Shown: positions 61,367-64,000 of the stretch, piece after piece
Position numbering within the stretch: position 1 is the stretch's first letter
How the letters are laid out: every line of letters starts with the position of its first letter
DNA from: Vibrio sp. NTOU-M3
GTDB taxonomy: Bacteria; Pseudomonadota; Gammaproteobacteria; Enterobacterales; Vibrionaceae
Assembly (NCBI RefSeq): GCF_040869035.1
Contig: NZ_CP162100.1
Span: 310,001-374,000 of the forward strand
Direction of reading: 5' to 3'
Length of the DNA stretch: 64,000 nucleotides
Translations under genes and position numbers: made by a program
The notes under the pieces: generated by a model
Told to the model about the DNA's origin: nothing
Database searches by the model: none
What the model saw: only the letters and a program-made list of their open reading frames with translations

Positions 61367-61822
61367 ATGAAAAGACAAGGCGGTTTTACCCTTATCGAGT
61401 TGGTGGTGGTAATAGTTATTCTGGGTATTCTGGCTGTAACGGCAGCACCTCGTTTTCTTAATCTACAAGATGACGCTCGTAACGCATCTTTGCAGGGTTT
61501 AAAAGGTGCAATGGCAGGTGCTGCTGGAATCATATATGGCAAAGCTGCTATTGAAGGGGAAGACAATAAAGCTGATGGAGCGGTATCTGCGGCGAATGAA
61601 ACAATAGACACTGTTTGGGGGTACCCTGAAGCCTCGACTACGGGGATTACAAGAGCAGTCTCTGGGTTAGACTCCGATTGGGTTCAAGTGACTACGGTAT
61701 CAGCTGCTAACTCTATTGCATATGGCTTCTCTGCTGATGCAACAAACTGTTATGTAACTTACTCTATAAATCCAGCAACGAGTAATGCTGAACCTTCATA
61801 TAATGTGACTTCATGTCAATAG
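61367..61822 (+). CDS. mshA: MSHA major pilin MshA
   Basis: 151 residues. Leader MKRQGG, then FTLIELVVVIVILGILAV, with Glu5 in place. Cys in TNCYVTY and the terminal TSCQ would form the D-loop disulfide. Shorter than the V. cholerae pilin (about 178, recalled). Terminated by a hairpin downstream, so mshA messages can be made in excess. Confidence 0.93.
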   Translation: MKRQGGFTLIELVVVIVILGILAVTAAPRFLNLQDDARNASLQGLKGAMAGAAGIIYGKAAIEGEDNKADGAVSAANETIDTVWGYPEASTTGITRAVSGLDSDWVQVTTVSAANSIAYGFSADATNCYVTYSINPATSNAEPSYNVTSCQ

Positions 61823-61836
61823 CTTGTTTTAGTCTA

Positions 61837-61860
61837 GGCCAGCAAAGCTGGCCTTTCTTC
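61837..61860 (+). terminator. Terminator after mshA
   Basis: GGCCAGC (61837-61843), AAA loop, GCTGGCC (61847-61853), then TTTCTTCTCT. The tail is interrupted by C, so read-through to mshC is likely. Confidence 0.75.
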
Positions 61861-61948
61861 TCTATTCTTCTCAAAAATTCTTTCAAAACAATTGCTCAAG
61901 TTATATTGAGGTATACTAACTAATACCAAGGAATGAGGTGAGCATCGC

Positions 61949-62428
61949 GTGATGGTATATAGATCTTCCCAAGGATTTACTCTGGTCGAGTTGATCGTCG
62001 TGATCTTACTGATCGCTATTGTGTCTGCCTATGCTGCAAGTCGCTATATTGGTGTGGGGAGTTTTTCAGCCTTTGCCGCACAAGAGCAAATGATTTCTGT
62101 GATCCGGCAAGTCCAAGTGAATCGGATGCAATCCAACCTAGGTGATAGCAGCGCAAATACGAATTTTATCCTCTCTATTGGTAATCAATGTGTTGGCTCT
62201 TTGGCCGCATGTTCTTCTGGGAGTCATGAATCTCGCAGTGACCTAGTTCGAATTCCAGAACTGAGCTTTTCTGCTACACCAAACTTATCAACTGTCACCT
62301 TTGATCTTCTCGGGAATCCCGAAGGTGCAGCAAGTAGCGGCATTAATATCTTATTAACGGCATCGGACAGCCAAGCCAGAGTGTGTGTTAACAACCAAGG
62401 GTATGTGTCTCGTGGGGTGTGCCTATGA
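61949..62428 (+). CDS. mshC: MSHA minor pilin MshC
   Basis: 159 residues. Prepilin leader ending at SSQG, then FTLVELIVVILLIAIVSAYA. GTG 61949 or ATG 61952 are adjacent starts; AGGTG is 8 bases before the GTG. Ends overlapping mshD (ATGA). Confidence 0.9.
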   Translation: MMVYRSSQGFTLVELIVVILLIAIVSAYAASRYIGVGSFSAFAAQEQMISVIRQVQVNRMQSNLGDSSANTNFILSIGNQCVGSLAACSSGSHESRSDLVRIPELSFSATPNLSTVTFDLLGNPEGAASSGINILLTASDSQARVCVNNQGYVSRGVCL

Positions 62429-62976
62429 GCTCAAGTCGTTGTCTTTCTAAGGGGTTTACTCTGATTGAAAGTGTGATTGTGATTGTAGTGATGGGGCTTG
62501 CAATGATTACTATTGTTAGCTTTCTCCAGCCTCAAATTGAGCGTTCGGCGAATCCTCATTATCAGACTCGCGTGGCGGCACTAGGACAAAGTCTAATGAC
62601 TCAAATTCTTGCACAGGGCTTTGACCATAACAGTGACTTCAATGGTGGGCGAGTGCGGTGTGGGGAAACGATCGTAGGAGAAACGGTTCCTTCTTGCACT
62701 GCTGCAAATGACTTGGGGCCAGAAGAGTCTGATGTTCTGCAATACAATGACGTGGATGATTACCACGGCTGTTGGACGCCAGAAGGAACAGGTGGATGCG
62801 GTAATTTGAACACCTTGCTTGGTGAGGCACAAACGACCTATCAAAACTTCAGAGTTGATGTTGTGGTTAATTACCCTGCGGGTTACAACGCTTTCACAAT
62901 AAAGAGAGTATTACTGACCATTTCTGCCAGTAATCAAACGCCTATTTCTCTTACTGCCTATAAGGGGAATTATTGA
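62425..62976 (+). CDS. mshD: MSHA minor pilin MshD
   Basis: 183 residues from the ATG at 62425. Leader MSSSRCLSKG, then FTLIESVIVIVVMGLAMI: Glu5 is present. The start lies inside the mshC stop region, so translation is coupled. The last base of its stop is the A of the mshO ATG. Confidence 0.9.
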   Translation: MSSSRCLSKGFTLIESVIVIVVMGLAMITIVSFLQPQIERSANPHYQTRVAALGQSLMTQILAQGFDHNSDFNGGRVRCGETIVGETVPSCTAANDLGPEESDVLQYNDVDDYHGCWTPEGTGGCGNLNTLLGEAQTTYQNFRVDVVVNYPAGYNAFTIKRVLLTISASNQTPISLTAYKGNY

Positions 62977-63683
62977 TGAAGCGAAATGGATTTACCCTTA
63001 TTGAAATGATCCTAACCATCATTGTTGGCGGGATCTTAGTGTTAGGGATCGCTGGCTTTGTTGAGTTTGGTGCACAAGGGTATGCCGATACAGTCGAGCG
63101 TCAGAGATTACAAACTCAGGCTAGGTTTGTTCTGGAAAAAATGACCCGAGAAATCCGCCATGCGTTGCCAAATGTGTTCACCAATAGTCAAAATGGCACA
63201 CAATCTTGCTTCTCCTTTTATCCGATTGACTATTCAGGGTTCTATTCGGTTTCTGGTGCGGATTTACAATTCATTGTTGGCCAAGATGGTGCTAGTCAAA
63301 GTGTATTGGCGCCTCGAACCTTGATCATTAACCCCACCTCTTCGCTTTCTCAGGCGGATAACGTTATTTCCCTCAGCTCTGTTACGCAATCTGGTGCGGT
63401 GTTCTCCATCGCAAATGCTGCCAGTTCAATTGTTGGGGGCTCCGTTGGAAGTCGTCATTACATATTCAGCGCCAGCAATCAGGTGACCTATTGCGTCGAT
63501 CCATCAGAAGGTTTTATCCGCCGAAATAATACTGTGGTTGCCGATAGTGTGACAAAAGGGAGCTTTGACTATTCAGGCGCGAATATCCAACGTGGTGGAT
63601 TAGTGCATATATCCCTTCAATTTAGTCGAGGTGATGAACAAACTCACTTTGAGCAAGATGTGCAGGTGCTAAATGTTCCATAA
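62976..63683 (+). CDS. mshO: MSHA biogenesis protein MshO
   Basis: 235 residues. Leader MKRNG, then FTLIEMILTIIVGGILVLG; PilW/GspJ-like pseudopilin. Starts at ATG 62976, coupled to mshD, and overlaps mshP by 11 bases. Confidence 0.9.
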   Translation: MKRNGFTLIEMILTIIVGGILVLGIAGFVEFGAQGYADTVERQRLQTQARFVLEKMTREIRHALPNVFTNSQNGTQSCFSFYPIDYSGFYSVSGADLQFIVGQDGASQSVLAPRTLIINPTSSLSQADNVISLSSVTQSGAVFSIANAASSIVGGSVGSRHYIFSASNQVTYCVDPSEGFIRRNNTVVADSVTKGSFDYSGANIQRGGLVHISLQFSRGDEQTHFEQDVQVLNVP

Positions 63684-64000
63684 TAAGAGTAAACAACAAG
63701 GAAACCTGTATGTCGTCGTCATATTTACCTTGGTCGTACTGGGTTTTCTCGCGTCTACATTAACTCGAATTGAATGGTCTAATAACGACGCATTTACTAA
63801 AGATATTTTAGGCAATCAGGCTTGGTTACTTGCTCATTCAGCCAATGAGTGGGCATTAACTCAAATGTATCCACTGAGCACTGTAACTCCTGACTTGGCC
63901 GCAAATTGCAGTGCTGTCAGTGGTGCAGTATCAAGCGTGACTGCTACCAGCTGTCAGACGCCTGTGATCCGGTGTGAATCTCGAGGTGCATTAAATGGTC
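63673..64000 (+). CDS. mshP: MSHA biogenesis protein MshP, partial
   Basis: The first 109 codons are present; the window ends inside the gene. Leader MFHNKSKQQG, then NLYVVVIFTLVVLGFLASTL, a hydrophobic stretch that lacks the Glu5 of ordinary pilins, as in GspK/PilX-like tip proteins. It starts inside mshO. Confidence 0.83.
   Translation, partial: MFHNKSKQQGNLYVVVIFTLVVLGFLASTLTRIEWSNNDAFTKDILGNQAWLLAHSANEWALTQMYPLSTVTPDLAANCSAVSGAVSSVTATSCQTPVIRCESRGALNG

Overview
This is a chromosomal window from a marine gamma-proteobacterium, almost certainly a Vibrio. The evidence is the gene content (a complete MSHA pilus cluster, qstR, pglL, a Zrg-type zinc operon, tus/str/rpsF/dnaB-alr blocks), the moderate G+C and the protein sequences. 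It reads as core chromosome. I see no insertion sequence, prophage, integron, CRISPR array, tRNA or rRNA gene. Most genes sit in tight operons separated by clear intrinsic terminators.

Region by region. (1) 1-8000: the 5' part of a WD40-like lipoprotein, fkpA, a YheO-type regulator with tusDCB, then the str operon rpsL-rpsG-fusA-tuf behind a good sigma-70 promoter, with a strongly structured rpsG-fusA spacer. (2) 8100-16660: iron storage (bfd-bfr), the rpsF-priB-rpsR-rplI operon, a DUF481 outer-membrane protein, dnaB-alr, a YjbQ-family protein and pgi. (3) 16662-22790: a TIGR03899-like protein, an unlisted 34-residue membrane peptide, and a leftward zinc operon (DUF2607-like, zrgA, ABC ATPase, FtsX-type permease, DUF3299) preceded by a near-consensus Zur box; then ytfJ and msrA. 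(4) 22911-38410: tamA-tamB-ytfP, ppa, fbp, mpl, ubiX, a TPP riboswitch driving thiBPQ, yjgA and pmbA. (5) 38475-49170: lysine-riboswitch-controlled aspartokinase, a class V aminotransferase, pglL, uvrA with a LexA box, galU, qstR, a VanZ-like protein and ssb. (6) 49302-64000: the MSHA type IV pilus cluster mshHIJKLMNEGFBACDOP, with mshP cut by the window end.

How parts work together: tusDCB makes a sulfur relay for tRNA thiolation. The str and rpsF operons supply translation. TamA/TamB handle outer-membrane biogenesis and lipid transport. The zinc operon appears to be switched on by zinc starvation through Zur, and thiamine import by TPP shortage through its riboswitch. The MSHA cluster encodes secretin (MshL), alignment proteins (MshI/J/K), assembly ATPase (MshE, with c-di-GMP-binding MshEN domains), platform protein (MshG), major pilin (MshA) and minor pilins.

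The most notable observations are the Zur box with the zinc operon behind it, a perfect 12-copy hexanucleotide repeat encoding (His-Asp)12 in ZrgA, the nested hairpins between rpsG and fusA, the LexA box abutting the galU terminator, and the unannotated small membrane ORF. I found no convincing wholly new system; the least characterised part is the accessory set of the zinc operon (DUF2607-like and DUF3299 proteins).
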